NCBI RefSeq assembly: GCF_004745635.1
Contig: NZ_SRLB01000018.1
Span: 62,001-126,000 of the forward strand
DNA length: 64,000 nucleotides
Source of the DNA: Methylobacterium nonmethylotrophicum
Lineage (GTDB): Bacteria; Pseudomonadota; Alphaproteobacteria; Rhizobiales; Beijerinckiaceae
Direction: 5' to 3'
This document shows, piece after piece, positions 17,639-25,968 of the stretch. The notes below the pieces were generated by a model that worked only from the letters and a program-made list of their open reading frames with translations, made no database searches and was not told the DNA's origin. The position numbers and the translations under genes were made by a program. The number at the start of each line of letters is the position of its first letter. The stretch's first letter is position 1.

Positions 17639-17666
17639 GCCGCCCCGCCGCGACGCGCTTCCGGAA

Positions 17667-17694
17667 AGGCCGGCCCGCGAGGGCCGGCCTTTTT
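17667..17694 (+). terminator. Rho-independent terminator after the 69-aa gene
   Basis: Stem AGGCCGGCCC / GGGCCGGCCT (17667-17676 and 17681-17690) with a GCGA loop is followed directly by a T-run. It sits 28 bases after the small Cys protein stop codon. It is the clearest intrinsic terminator in the window. Confidence 0.92.
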
Positions 17695-17819
17695 CGCGTC
17701 ATCGGCCGTTGTCGGATCGCAGGCGCCGTCGCCGCGGAGGGGCCGGGGCCCGGCGGCGGAGGAACCCTGTCCCCCGGGATACGTTGCGCAGGCTCCCGCC
17801 CCATGACGGATGGTTGCCG

Positions 17820-19169
17820 ATGCCGGACGATGTCACCGCTCTCTCGCGCCGCAGCCTGATGATGGCGGGCGGCGCCACCCTGGTCGGCCTCGGCAGCGCG
17901 TCGGCGCAGGGCCTGCCCGGGCCCGAGCGGCCGGTCGACACCGGCAGGGTCGAGAACGGGCGGGTGACGTTTCCGAACTGGCGCGGCCCCTCCGACCGCC
18001 CCTCCCCGCCCCCGCCCGCGCCCCTGCCGCCGGCCGAGCGGGTCGGCTTCGCGATCGTCGGGCTCGGGCGGCTGTCCCTCGAGGAGATCCTTCCGGCGCT
18101 CGGCGAGTGCCGCAAGGCGAAGGCCGTCGCCCTCATGTCGGGCTCGCCCGACAAGGCCAAGGCGGTGGCGGCGCAACACGGCATCAGGCCGGAGGCGGTC
18201 TACGGCTACGACGGCTGGGACGCGCTGTCGCGCAACCCGGACGTGAAGGCGGTCTACATCGTCACCCCGAACGCCCTGCACCGCGACCAGGTCGTCGCCG
18301 CGGCGGGCGCCGGCAAGCACGTGCTCTGCGAGAAGCCGATGGCGACCTCCGCCGCGGAGGCCCGGGTGATGATCGATGCCTGCGCCAAGGCGAACGTGAA
18401 GCTGATGATCGCCTATCGCTGCCAGTACGAGCCCTACAACCGCGAGGTCGTGCATCTCGCGCGCGGCGGCAAGTACGGCAAGGTCAAGCTCATCGAGGCG
18501 ACGAACACCCAGACCATGAGCCTGCCCGAGCAGTGGCGCCTGAAGAAGGCGCTCGCCGGCGGCGGCGCCCTGCCGGATATCGGGCTCTACTGCCTCAACG
18601 GGGTGCGGGCGCTGATGGGCGAGGAGCCGGTCTCGGTCCAGGCGCAGATCCACTCGCCGGACGATCCGCTCTTCCGCGAGGTCGAGGATACGGTGGCCTT
18701 CACCCTGCGCTTCCCCTCCGGCGCGCTCGCGCTCTGCTCCACCAGCTACGGCGCCCACGAGACCCGCTCGCTCACCGTCCAGGCCGAGGGCGGCGCGATC
18801 CAGCTCCAGAACGCCTTCGCGTATGAGGGCCAGCGCCTGTTTCTCAGCCACCGCGAGGGGAAGGCCGAGGCCAGGGAGGAGCGGGTGCTCGGGGCGAGGA
18901 ACCAGTTCGCCCTCGAGATCGACCACATGGCGACCTGCATCCTGGAGAACCGCACGCCCCGCACCCCGGGCGAGGAGGGCCTGCAGGACCAGATCCTGAT
19001 GGAGGCGATCTACGAAGCCGCCCGCACCGGCGCCACCGTGACGCTGAAGGGGCCGGAAGGGGTGGTGGCCCGGGGCGACAAGGAACCGGCCAAGGACCAG
19101 GCCGGCAAGGATGCGGCCGGCAGGCGCCTGGACCTGACCCGCGGCCCGGAGCCGGAGGATGCCGGCTAA
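17820..19169 (+). CDS. Tat-exported Gfo/Idh/MocA family oxidoreductase
   Basis: A 449-residue NAD(P)-dependent dehydrogenase, probably periplasmic. The N-terminus LSRRSLMMAGGATLVGLGSASAQ is a twin-arginine signal. A Pro-rich linker (residues about 50-70) leads to the Rossmann domain (FAIVGLGRLSLEEILPAL). The family's hallmark AGKHVLCEKPMA follows, then the C-terminal alpha/beta domain with GGALPDIGLYCLNGVRALMGEEP. This layout is that of glucose-fructose oxidoreductase of Zymomonas, a Tat-exported enzyme with tightly bound NADP. The substrate here is unknown. The start at 17820 is chosen for the Tat signal. The stop codon lies inside the downstream terminator stem. Confidence 0.88.
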   Translation: MPDDVTALSRRSLMMAGGATLVGLGSASAQGLPGPERPVDTGRVENGRVTFPNWRGPSDRPSPPPPAPLPPAERVGFAIVGLGRLSLEEILPALGECRKAKAVALMSGSPDKAKAVAAQHGIRPEAVYGYDGWDALSRNPDVKAVYIVTPNALHRDQVVAAAGAGKHVLCEKPMATSAAEARVMIDACAKANVKLMIAYRCQYEPYNREVVHLARGGKYGKVKLIEATNTQTMSLPEQWRLKKALAGGGALPDIGLYCLNGVRALMGEEPVSVQAQIHSPDDPLFREVEDTVAFTLRFPSGALALCSTSYGAHETRSLTVQAEGGAIQLQNAFAYEGQRLFLSHREGKAEAREERVLGARNQFALEIDHMATCILENRTPRTPGEEGLQDQILMEAIYEAARTGATVTLKGPEGVVARGDKEPAKDQAGKDAAGRRLDLTRGPEPEDAG

Positions 19170-19210
19170 GCAGAATCGCATGGCGCAATTCTGCTTAGCT
19201 TATTGTTTTT
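19165..19210 (+). terminator. Terminator hairpin overlapping a stop codon
   Basis: GCTAAGCAGAAT (19165-19176) pairs perfectly with ATTCTGCTTAGC (19188-19199), with an 11-base loop. TTATTGTTTTT follows at 19200-19210. The TAA stop of the Gfo/Idh/MocA gene is within the left arm (19167-19169). It likely ends that transcript and may also act on the leftward HAD operon that ends at 19278. Confidence 0.85.
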
Positions 19211-19277
19211 GCATCATTTTCTCCGCCGAACCGGTGACCGCTTCGGCACCGGTCATTCGCGACCGGCGGAATGATGC

Positions 19278-19910
19278 TCAGCCGAGCACGAAGGCCGGCA
19301 GCCCGTCGAGCGTCGTCGCGCGGGCGAGCGGCGCGGGGGTGCCGGGCGGCGGCGTCAGGCCGGAGCGGTCGTGCCAGTAGGTTGGCAGCCCGACCGTCGC
19401 CGTCCCGGCGAGGTCGTAGGGTGAGCCGGCGACGAAGAGGCAGCGCGGCGCGGCGACGCCGATCTCCCGGAGGCCGAGCCGGTAGGGAAGCGGATCGGGC
19501 TTGTAGAAGCCGGCCCGCTCCGCCGTGACGAGGACCGCCACATCGACGCCGACGCACTCCGCCGCGATGCGGCCGAGCCGCTCCGAGCAGTTCGTCACGA
19601 TGCCGAGCGGCACGGACGCGCGGATGAGCGCCCGCAGGGCCTGCGTCACGCCGGGCCAGGGCCGCAACTCGCCGTAGCGCTCGCCGAGCTCGGCCGCCGC
19701 GCCGCGCGGCAGCCCGACCGCCTCGGCGGCCTGCGCGACGAGGTCCTCGTAGGGCTGGTAGCCGCCGGTGCGGTAGGTGATCCGCAGGTACTCGGCCCGC
19801 CAGCGCCGGCCGAGAGCGTCGTCGCCGGCGATCGCGTTCCACAGGGTCCAGCTGTCGAGGAGCGCGGTCAGCAAGTCGAACAGCACGGCGTCGTAGGCTC
19901 TCGCGGGCAT
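19278..19910 (-). CDS. HAD superfamily hydrolase (haloacid dehalogenase type II-like)
   Basis: A 210-residue HAD hydrolase. Motif I is AVLFDLLTALLDSWTLW (catalytic Asp about residue 11), motif II PLGIVTNCSE, motif III the Lys in GFYKPDPLPY and motif IV LFVAGSPYDLAG. The lack of the second Asp of a DxD pair and the FDxxTAL form place it with the dehalogenase-like subgroup rather than classic phosphatases. AAGGAAGAG precedes the ATG. It is the third gene of a leftward unit with a PLP enzyme and RidA (50 bases after RidA). The substrate is unknown. Confidence 0.82.
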   Translation of the reverse strand: MPARAYDAVLFDLLTALLDSWTLWNAIAGDDALGRRWRAEYLRITYRTGGYQPYEDLVAQAAEAVGLPRGAAAELGERYGELRPWPGVTQALRALIRASVPLGIVTNCSERLGRIAAECVGVDVAVLVTAERAGFYKPDPLPYRLGLREIGVAAPRCLFVAGSPYDLAGTATVGLPTYWHDRSGLTPPPGTPAPLARATTLDGLPAFVLG

Positions 19911-19959
19911 CGTCTCTTCCTTTCCAGGCAACACGCGACGGTGACGGCGGGGGCGATCC

Positions 19960-20376
19960 TCACCGGCCCCGCACGGCGGTCGCCTCGACCTCCACCAGGT
20001 AGCCGTGGTGCAGCTCCGGCACCGGCACGACCGTGCGGGCCGGCCGCGCCTCGCCCAGCATCTCGGCATAGACCCGGTTGAAGTCCGGCCAGTGCTCGAC
20101 ACCGACGATGTAGGCGGTCACCCGCAGGATGCGGTCCGGCCCGCTCCCGGCCTCGGCCAGGATGGCGAGCAGGCTCGCCAGCGCCTGGCGCGCCTGCTCC
20201 TCGAACGGCCGGTCGGCCGTGTGGCTGCCGTCCGGCCGGGCGGCGAGCTGGCCCGAGACGAAGACGAGGTCGCGCCACGCGGTGGCCTGCGCGTAATGCC
20301 CGGCCGGGGCCGGCGCGGCGGCCGTGGCGACGCGGGCGATCGGATCGGATGTCGGATCGGATGTCGGATCGGTCAT
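19960..20376 (-). CDS. RidA family enamine/imine deaminase
   Basis: A 138-residue protein of the RidA/YjgF/UK114 family, trimeric enzymes that hydrolyse reactive enamines and imines released by PLP-dependent enzymes. Typical segments are GHYAQATAWRDLVFVSGQLA, PFEEQARQALASLLAILAEAG and RILRVTAYIVGVEHWPDFNRVYAEM. The catalytic-region Arg usually in VEMR/IE is replaced by VEVEATAVRG at the end. The stop codon of the upstream PLP gene (TAG) forms part of its ribosome-binding site TAGGAGCG. The N-terminus carries a DPTS tandem repeat. The pairing with a D-amino acid PLP enzyme fits its detoxifying role. Confidence 0.9.
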   Translation of the reverse strand: MTDPTSDPTSDPIARVATAAAPAPAGHYAQATAWRDLVFVSGQLAARPDGSHTADRPFEEQARQALASLLAILAEAGSGPDRILRVTAYIVGVEHWPDFNRVYAEMLGEARPARTVVPVPELHHGYLVEVEATAVRGR

Positions 20377-20386
20377 GGCGGCGCTC

Positions 20387-21538
20387 CTACCAGCCGTTGA
20401 TGCGGGGCCAGACGGCCGCGGCGCGGCCGGCCGCGTCGAGGACGTGGTAGCGGTCGTGCTGGGCGCCGGTGGCGCAGGCGTGGTTGGGCAGGATGCGCAC
20501 CTGCGCGCCGACCGGCAGGTCCGGCAGGGCCGCGCCGGAGCCGGGCCGAAGCGCCAGGATGCCGTGCTCCTGGTTGGCGTCCGTGACGAGGAGGTCGGGA
20601 TAGGGCCGACCGGCCCGGTCGCAGACGACGCCGTAGCCCTGGTCGACCGCCTGGCGCGCGGTGCCGCGGTCGCGCGAGAGCGCCATCCAGCCGGCATCAA
20701 CGACGATCCAGCCCTTCGCCCGCTGGTGGCCGATCACGGTGGCGAGCACCGACAGGGCGATGTCCTCCACCTCGACCGCGCCGGTCCCGGCCTGGAAGAG
20801 GTCGCCGAACATGAACACGCCGGCCCGGACCTCGGTGATCCCGGTGAGGTCGCGGGCGAAGCGCGCGGTCGGGGTCGAGCCGACGCTGACGACCGGACAG
20901 GGCAGGCCGGCCTGCCGCAGGGCATCGGCCGCGGTCACCGCCGCGACCCGCTCGGCCTCGGCCGCCGCCGCGTGGGCGTCGGGGTCGCTCAAGGCGTAGC
21001 TGTCGCCGGCATGGAGCAGGACGCCGCGCAGGGTCGCCCCCCCGGCGGTGAGGCACCGGCCGATCGCCACCAGGGTGTCGCGGTCGTGCGGCGCCACGCC
21101 GGAGCGGTGACCGTCGGCATCGACCTCGATCAGGACCGGAAGGGCGTCGCCGCCGCGTCTCGCGTGGCCCGCCACCGTCTCGGCCTGCTCCAGGCTGTCG
21201 AGGATCACCGCGAGGTCGGCACCGCCCGCCCGGATCGCCGCGACGCGGGGCAGCTTCGCCGGGGCGATGCCGACGCCGTAGATCATGTCGCGCACTCCGC
21301 CGGCCGCGAAATACTCCGCCTCGCGCAGGGTCGAGACCGTGGCGGGCCCCTCCGGCGCGGTCATGGCGAGGCGGGCGACGTCGAGGGATTTTGCCGTCTT
21401 GAGATGCGGCCGGAACGCGACGCCGAGCCCCGTCAGGTGGGCGCGCATCCGCGCGACGTTGGCGCGCAGGCGGGCCTCGTCGAGGAGCAGGCAGGGGGTC
21501 TGCAGCGTGTCCAGCGGCTCTCCGCTCGTCTCGGCCAT
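20387..21538 (-). CDS. DSD1-type PLP enzyme (D-serine dehydratase / D-threonine aldolase-like)
   Basis: A 383-residue fold-type III PLP enzyme (alanine racemase N-terminal domain plus D-serine dehydratase-like C-terminal domain). The PLP Lys lies in FRPHLKTAKSLDVARL. The substrate and Zn-side region RGVLLHAGDSYALSD and VSVGSTPTARF, and the C-terminal His/Cys metal pair in RILPNHACATGAQHDRYHVL, are characteristic. Such enzymes act on D-serine, D-threonine or 3-hydroxyaspartate. It leads a unit with RidA (10-base gap) and HAD, divergent from a LysR regulator that likely controls it. ATG 21538 is chosen; a TTG at 21559 is an alternative. Confidence 0.88.
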   Translation of the reverse strand: MAETSGEPLDTLQTPCLLLDEARLRANVARMRAHLTGLGVAFRPHLKTAKSLDVARLAMTAPEGPATVSTLREAEYFAAGGVRDMIYGVGIAPAKLPRVAAIRAGGADLAVILDSLEQAETVAGHARRGGDALPVLIEVDADGHRSGVAPHDRDTLVAIGRCLTAGGATLRGVLLHAGDSYALSDPDAHAAAAEAERVAAVTAADALRQAGLPCPVVSVGSTPTARFARDLTGITEVRAGVFMFGDLFQAGTGAVEVEDIALSVLATVIGHQRAKGWIVVDAGWMALSRDRGTARQAVDQGYGVVCDRAGRPYPDLLVTDANQEHGILALRPGSGAALPDLPVGAQVRILPNHACATGAQHDRYHVLDAAGRAAAVWPRINGW

Positions 21539-21624
21539 GGGGTCAGGGCGCTCGCGCAACGATGTCTCTCATCGTAGAGATCACGTCCGCAGGGCGAATG
21601 CCATTAACGCCGCCTGCCTTCTGA

Positions 21625-21642
21625 ATTAAGCTTCGGCTTAAT
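21625..21642 (+). promoter_or_regulatory. TTCG-loop hairpin over the LysR start codon
   Basis: ATTAAGC (21625-21631) and GCTTAAT (21636-21642) form a perfect 7-base inverted repeat around TTCG. The right arm covers the first bases of the LysR start codon (21641). As RNA it would fold into a stable UUCG tetraloop hairpin hiding the start. As DNA it is a dyad with the T-N11-A form bound by LysR regulators. Either would give autoregulation. Confidence 0.5.
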
Positions 21643-22561
21643 GCTCAACACCGACGACCTCCGCTTCTTCGCCGCCATCGCGGACGCGCCCTCGCTCGCG
21701 GCCGCGTCGCGGGCCCTCGACGTGTCGCCGCCGGCGGTCACGCAGCGCCTGCGCGCCCTCGAGGAGCGGCTGGGCGTCCACCTCGTCGACCGGGCCGGGC
21801 GGCACCTCGCGCTGACCGACGAGGGCGAGCTCTTGGCCGAGCGCGGGCGGGCGGTCCTCGAGTCCCTCGGCGACCTCGACGAGGCGCTGGCCGCCCGGCG
21901 CGGGCAGGTGGTCGGGCACCTGCGGATCGTCGCCCCCCTCGGCTTCGGCCGCCGCCACGTGGCGCCCGTCGCGGCGGCGTTCCAGCAGGCGCATCCGCAG
22001 GTCGCGATCGATCTCCTGCTCTCCGACCGGATCGGCGGCGTGCCGTCCGGGACCTGGGACCTCGCCATCCATGTCGGCGAGATCGCCCAGGCGGCGCCCG
22101 GGCTGATCGCGCGGCGCCTCGCCCCCAACGCCCGGCTGGTCTGCGCCGCGCCGGCCTACCTCGCCGCCCGCGGCACGCCGGCGACGCCGGGCGACCTGCG
22201 GGACCACGCCTGCATCGCCCTGCGGGAGAACGACGAGGACGTGACCCTGTGGCGCTTCCGGCGCGAGGACGGAGCGGAGGAGCGGATCCGGGTCGAGCCG
22301 CGCCTGGCCAGCAACGACGGCGAGGTGGTGCGCCGCTGGGCGCTCTCCGGGCGGGGGATCATCCTGCGCTCGGAATGGGACGTGGCGGACGACCTCCGGG
22401 CGGGGCGCCTCGTCCGGCTCCTCGGCCCCTACGCGCTGCCGGACGCGCCCGTCGTGGCGCTCCTCGGCGCGCGCCGGGCCCGCGCCGCCCGAACCGGACG
22501 CTTCCTCGAGGCGCTGGCGGGCACGCTCGACCCGCCGCCCTGGCGGTCGCGGTCCGGCTAA
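21641..22561 (+). CDS. LysR family transcriptional regulator
   Basis: A 306-residue regulator with an N-terminal winged helix-turn-helix (DDLRFFAAIADAPSLAAASRALDVSPPAVTQRLRALEERLGVHLVDRAG) and a C-terminal periplasmic-binding-like effector domain from about residue 90. It is divergent from the PLP/RidA/HAD unit with about 100 bases between starts, the classic arrangement for a LysR gene and its target. The effector is probably an amino acid handled by that unit, by inference. An inverted repeat overlaps its start codon. Its stop overlaps the convergent exostosin-like gene by 4 bases. Confidence 0.92.
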   Translation: MLNTDDLRFFAAIADAPSLAAASRALDVSPPAVTQRLRALEERLGVHLVDRAGRHLALTDEGELLAERGRAVLESLGDLDEALAARRGQVVGHLRIVAPLGFGRRHVAPVAAAFQQAHPQVAIDLLLSDRIGGVPSGTWDLAIHVGEIAQAAPGLIARRLAPNARLVCAAPAYLAARGTPATPGDLRDHACIALRENDEDVTLWRFRREDGAEERIRVEPRLASNDGEVVRRWALSGRGIILRSEWDVADDLRAGRLVRLLGPYALPDAPVVALLGARRARAARTGRFLEALAGTLDPPPWRSRSG

Positions 22562-23514
22562 CGGTAGATCGCCCGCCGGATCGCGGCCTTCGCCCGGCTT
22601 GCCGGACCGGTCGCGAAAACCTGCTCGCGATAGTCCGGATCGGCCGCGAGGCGCGCCAGATGGGCCGAGAGGGTACCGGCGAAGCCCGCCATGCTGAAAT
22701 TGTCGAGCCAGAGCGCGCGGCAGCGGCGCTGGCGGGCGACGAGGTCGTCGGTGCGCCAGACCTCCAGGATCCGCTCGGCCAATTGCCGGCGGGTCCGCGC
22801 CAGGATGATCGTGTCGTCGAAGGACCCGGAGCGGATCCCGGGCAGGACCGCGCCGGTATCGAGGAGGACCGGGATCCGGCCGCGAGACAGGACCTCGTAC
22901 ATCCGCACCGTCCAGTTGCCGATGCCGCGGTCGCAGATGACGAAGTCGGAGGAATCGATGTTCTGCTCGTACTCGGCCTTCGCCTGGTCGGCCGGGATGC
23001 CCTCGGCCCAGAACCGCTCCCGGACGAGGTAGTTGCTGGTGAAGTCGCGTCGCCCCGCGAAGTAGTCCAGGGTCCTGCGCCGCAGCCGGCGGTTCTTGAG
23101 CGTGCCGCAGAACCCGATCACCGGCCTCTCGCCGGGGACCCGCTCGGAAAAGCCGTCCGGATGCACGATCCAGAGGAACGGCAGCGTGAACTCGTTCGGC
23201 AGCCGCCAGCGCCGCGACAGACCGGTGCGGTAGACGAGCGTCCGCAGGCCGTCGCAATCGATGACCCCCTCGTAGTCGTTCTGGGAGAAGACGAGCAGCG
23301 GCCGGCCGCGCAGGCCGTCCCGGAGGCCGCCATAGGGGCCGAGGTCGCAGCGGTGATTGTGCCGGATGTCGCGCACCAGCCGGGGATAGACGGCCACGTC
23401 GCACTCGTCGGGGCGCGCGACGCGCGTCACCGCCGCCTGCGCCAGGAAGACCCGCAGGAACTCGTCCGGCTCGTCGAGCAGAAAGATCTTCGCCCGGTCG
23501 TCGCGCGCGCTCAT
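22558..23514 (-). CDS. Exostosin-like (GT47-type) glycosyltransferase protein
   Basis: A 318-residue soluble protein resembling the exostosin / GT47 glycosyltransferase fold. It has CDVAVYPRLVRDIRH, PLLVFSQNDYEG, the central RPVIGFCGTLKNRRLRRRTLDYF and the nucleotide-sugar-side pattern SSDFVICDRGIGNWTVRMYEVLSRGRIPVLLD with Glu before VLSRG. Such enzymes add sugars to surface glycans. No signal peptide is seen. It stands alone between a convergent LysR gene and a divergent DsbD-type gene. ATG MSARDD is chosen; MSTRMSAR starts nearby are possible. The acceptor is unknown. Confidence 0.75.
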   Translation of the reverse strand: MSARDDRAKIFLLDEPDEFLRVFLAQAAVTRVARPDECDVAVYPRLVRDIRHNHRCDLGPYGGLRDGLRGRPLLVFSQNDYEGVIDCDGLRTLVYRTGLSRRWRLPNEFTLPFLWIVHPDGFSERVPGERPVIGFCGTLKNRRLRRRTLDYFAGRRDFTSNYLVRERFWAEGIPADQAKAEYEQNIDSSDFVICDRGIGNWTVRMYEVLSRGRIPVLLDTGAVLPGIRSGSFDDTIILARTRRQLAERILEVWRTDDLVARQRRCRALWLDNFSMAGFAGTLSAHLARLAADPDYREQVFATGPASRAKAAIRRAIYR

Positions 23515-23742
23515 CCGGGTCGAGCGGTCCGATCCGGGTGGGAAGGGCGAGCGATCGCGCAACCGGGCCTCTGGCAAAAACGTCGTGCGGCCTGGACCGA
23601 CCCGGCCGCGATCGGGCGCTGCTCTAGAGCATGACGGCCGGGAGGGAAAGCCGGCCGGCGCGTTGCCGGGACCGCCTCCCCTCACGCGAACGCGATCCGC
23701 CCGGCCTCGCCAGCGCCGCAGAGTCCGGGTAACCGGAGGGGC

Positions 23743-25905
23743 ATGTGCCCGCCCCGCGTTTCCGCCCTCCTCCTCGCGCTCCTGGCCGCCTGGCTCGCCG
23801 TCGGGACCGCCGACGCGCAGGCGCCGCGCCCCTCGAAATACGCCGACCTCGTCCGGGCCGAGCTTCTCACCGAGGAGAGCGCGGTCGCGCCGGGCGGCAC
23901 GCTCACCGCCGGGGTGCGGCTGACGATGAAGCCGGGCTGGCACGTCTACTGGCGCAACCCGGGCGATTCGGGCCTGCCGCCGGAGATCGCCTGGTCGCTG
24001 CCCCCGGGCTTCGCCGCCGGGACCGTGGCGTGGCCGGCGCCGGAGCGGATCCCGGTCGGCGACCTGATGAATTTCGGCTACGAGGGCGAGGTGCTGCTGG
24101 CGGTGCCGCTCACCGTGCCGGAGACGGTCGGGCCCGGGCCCGTGTCGTTGCGCGCCAAGGTCTCCTACCTCGTCTGCGAGCGCGAATGCGTGCCGGGCGA
24201 GGCGGCCCTCGCGGCGAGCCTGCCGGTGGCGCCGGCCGGCACCAGCCCGCGGCCCGATCCCCGCGCGGCGGCGGCCTTCGCGCAGGCCCGGGAGCGGCTG
24301 CCGGTGCCCGCGCCCTGGCCGGCCCGGATGGTGCAGGATGGGGCGACGCCGGTGCTCCATCTCGACGCGCCGGGCCTCAAGGCCCGCGACGTCGCGTTCT
24401 TCCCCTATTCCGAGACCGCCCTCGAGCACGCCGCCGCGCAGGTCGCGACGACCGATGCCACCGGCCTTCATCTACGGCTCCAGCGCAGCAGCCAGGCCGC
24501 TCCGGATGCGCCGTCCCCCCGCGCCGACGGCGTGCTGACGCTCACGCAAGAGACCGAAACCGGCCCGGTCCGGCGCGCCTACGCCCTCGGCGAGGCGACG
24601 CCCGCCCCTCCGGCCGCCGCGCCCGCGGCGGCACCGGTCGCGACGGCCGCGGCGCCGGCGGAGGCCGAGGGCCTGTGGCAGGCGGCGCTGCTCGCCTTCC
24701 TGGGCGGGCTGCTGCTCAACCTGATGCCCTGCGTCTTCCCGGTCCTGTCGATCAAGGTCCTGAGCCTGGTGCGCCATTCTGGCGAGAGCCCGGGCCGGGT
24801 GCGGCTGCACGGGCTCGCCTACGCGGCCGGCGTGCTGGCGACGTTCCTGGGCCTCGCCGGCCTGCTGATCGCGCTCCGGGCCGGGGGTGCGCAGATCGGC
24901 TGGGGCTTCCAGCTGCAATCGCCCCTGGTGGTGGCGGGCCTCGCCTTCGGGCTGTTCGCCATGGGGTTGAGCCTGTCCGGCGTCTGGCATCTCGGGGCCG
25001 CGTCCTTCGGCGACGGGCTTGCCCGCCGCGCCGGGCTCGAGGGCTCGTTCTTCACCGGCGTGCTGGCGACCGTGGTCGCCACCCCCTGCACGGCGCCGTT
25101 CATGGGCGCGGCGGTCGGCTACGGCCTGACGCAGGGGCCTGCCGTGGCGCTCGCGGTCTTCGCGGCCCTGGGCCTCGGCCTCGCCCTCCCCTTCGCCCTG
25201 CTGGCGGCCTGGCCGGGGCTGTTGCGCCGCCTGCCGCGGCCCGGCGCCTGGATGGAGACCCTCAAGGGGCTCCTCGCCTTCCCGCTCTACCTGACCGTGG
25301 CGTGGCTGGTCTGGGTGCTGAGCCAGCAGGTCGGGCCCGCCGGGCTGATGGCCGGGCTCACCGGCCTGGTGCTGGTCGGGTTCTGCGCCTGGCTCGTTGC
25401 GCGCACCGCGACGATGGGCGGGCTCGCCCGGCGCGCGGGCCAGGCCGCCCTGGTCGTCGGCCTCCTCGCCCTTCTCGGCCTGCTGGCTGCGCTCGACCGG
25501 GACCGCGCCGGGCCGGTGGCGCTGGCCGCCGCGGACGGGATCGAGCCGTTCAGCCAGGCCCGCCTCGACGCGCTCCTGGCCGAGCGCCGGCCGGTCTTCG
25601 TCAACATGACGGCGGCGTGGTGCATCACCTGCCAGGTCAACGACCGCACCACCCTGCGAAGCGCCGCGGTGCGGGCCGCCTTCAAGGCCCACGACGTCGC
25701 CCAGATGAAGGGCGACTGGACCAACCAGAACCCAGAGATCACCCGGGTGCTCGAGGCGAACGGCCGCTCGGGCGTGCCGCTCTACCTGCTCTACGACGGA
25801 CGGGGCGGCGTCGCGGTGCTGCCGCAGATCCTCACCGAGGCGTCCTTGCGCGGCGCCCTCGCCTCCCTGCCCGCCGGCACGGGGACCCGGGCCGCCCTGC
25901 CCTGA
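23743..25905 (+). CDS. DsbD-family protein-disulfide reductase
   Basis: A 720-residue inner-membrane electron carrier that moves reducing power from cytoplasmic thioredoxin to the periplasm. A signal peptide (residues 1-26) precedes an N-terminal domain with WHVYWRNPGDSGLPPEI and Cys145/Cys149 (VCERECVPG). The membrane core of about eight helices carries the redox pair Cys330 (LMPCVFPV) and Cys449 (ATPCTAPF). A thioredoxin-like C-terminal domain has WCITC (Cys627, Cys630). All cysteines expected for three-step relay are present, in the ScsB/DsbD pattern. GGAGGGG directly precedes the ATG. It stands alone; its periplasmic client is not encoded nearby. Confidence 0.92.
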   Translation: MCPPRVSALLLALLAAWLAVGTADAQAPRPSKYADLVRAELLTEESAVAPGGTLTAGVRLTMKPGWHVYWRNPGDSGLPPEIAWSLPPGFAAGTVAWPAPERIPVGDLMNFGYEGEVLLAVPLTVPETVGPGPVSLRAKVSYLVCERECVPGEAALAASLPVAPAGTSPRPDPRAAAAFAQARERLPVPAPWPARMVQDGATPVLHLDAPGLKARDVAFFPYSETALEHAAAQVATTDATGLHLRLQRSSQAAPDAPSPRADGVLTLTQETETGPVRRAYALGEATPAPPAAAPAAAPVATAAAPAEAEGLWQAALLAFLGGLLLNLMPCVFPVLSIKVLSLVRHSGESPGRVRLHGLAYAAGVLATFLGLAGLLIALRAGGAQIGWGFQLQSPLVVAGLAFGLFAMGLSLSGVWHLGAASFGDGLARRAGLEGSFFTGVLATVVATPCTAPFMGAAVGYGLTQGPAVALAVFAALGLGLALPFALLAAWPGLLRRLPRPGAWMETLKGLLAFPLYLTVAWLVWVLSQQVGPAGLMAGLTGLVLVGFCAWLVARTATMGGLARRAGQAALVVGLLALLGLLAALDRDRAGPVALAAADGIEPFSQARLDALLAERRPVFVNMTAAWCITCQVNDRTTLRSAAVRAAFKAHDVAQMKGDWTNQNPEITRVLEANGRSGVPLYLLYDGRGGVAVLPQILTEASLRGALASLPAGTGTRAALP

Positions 25906-25968
25906 GGCTTGCGCCGGCCAGCTGCGCCGGGCCGCGACGCCCTTCCCGAGGCACGAGCCCCTGGAAGG

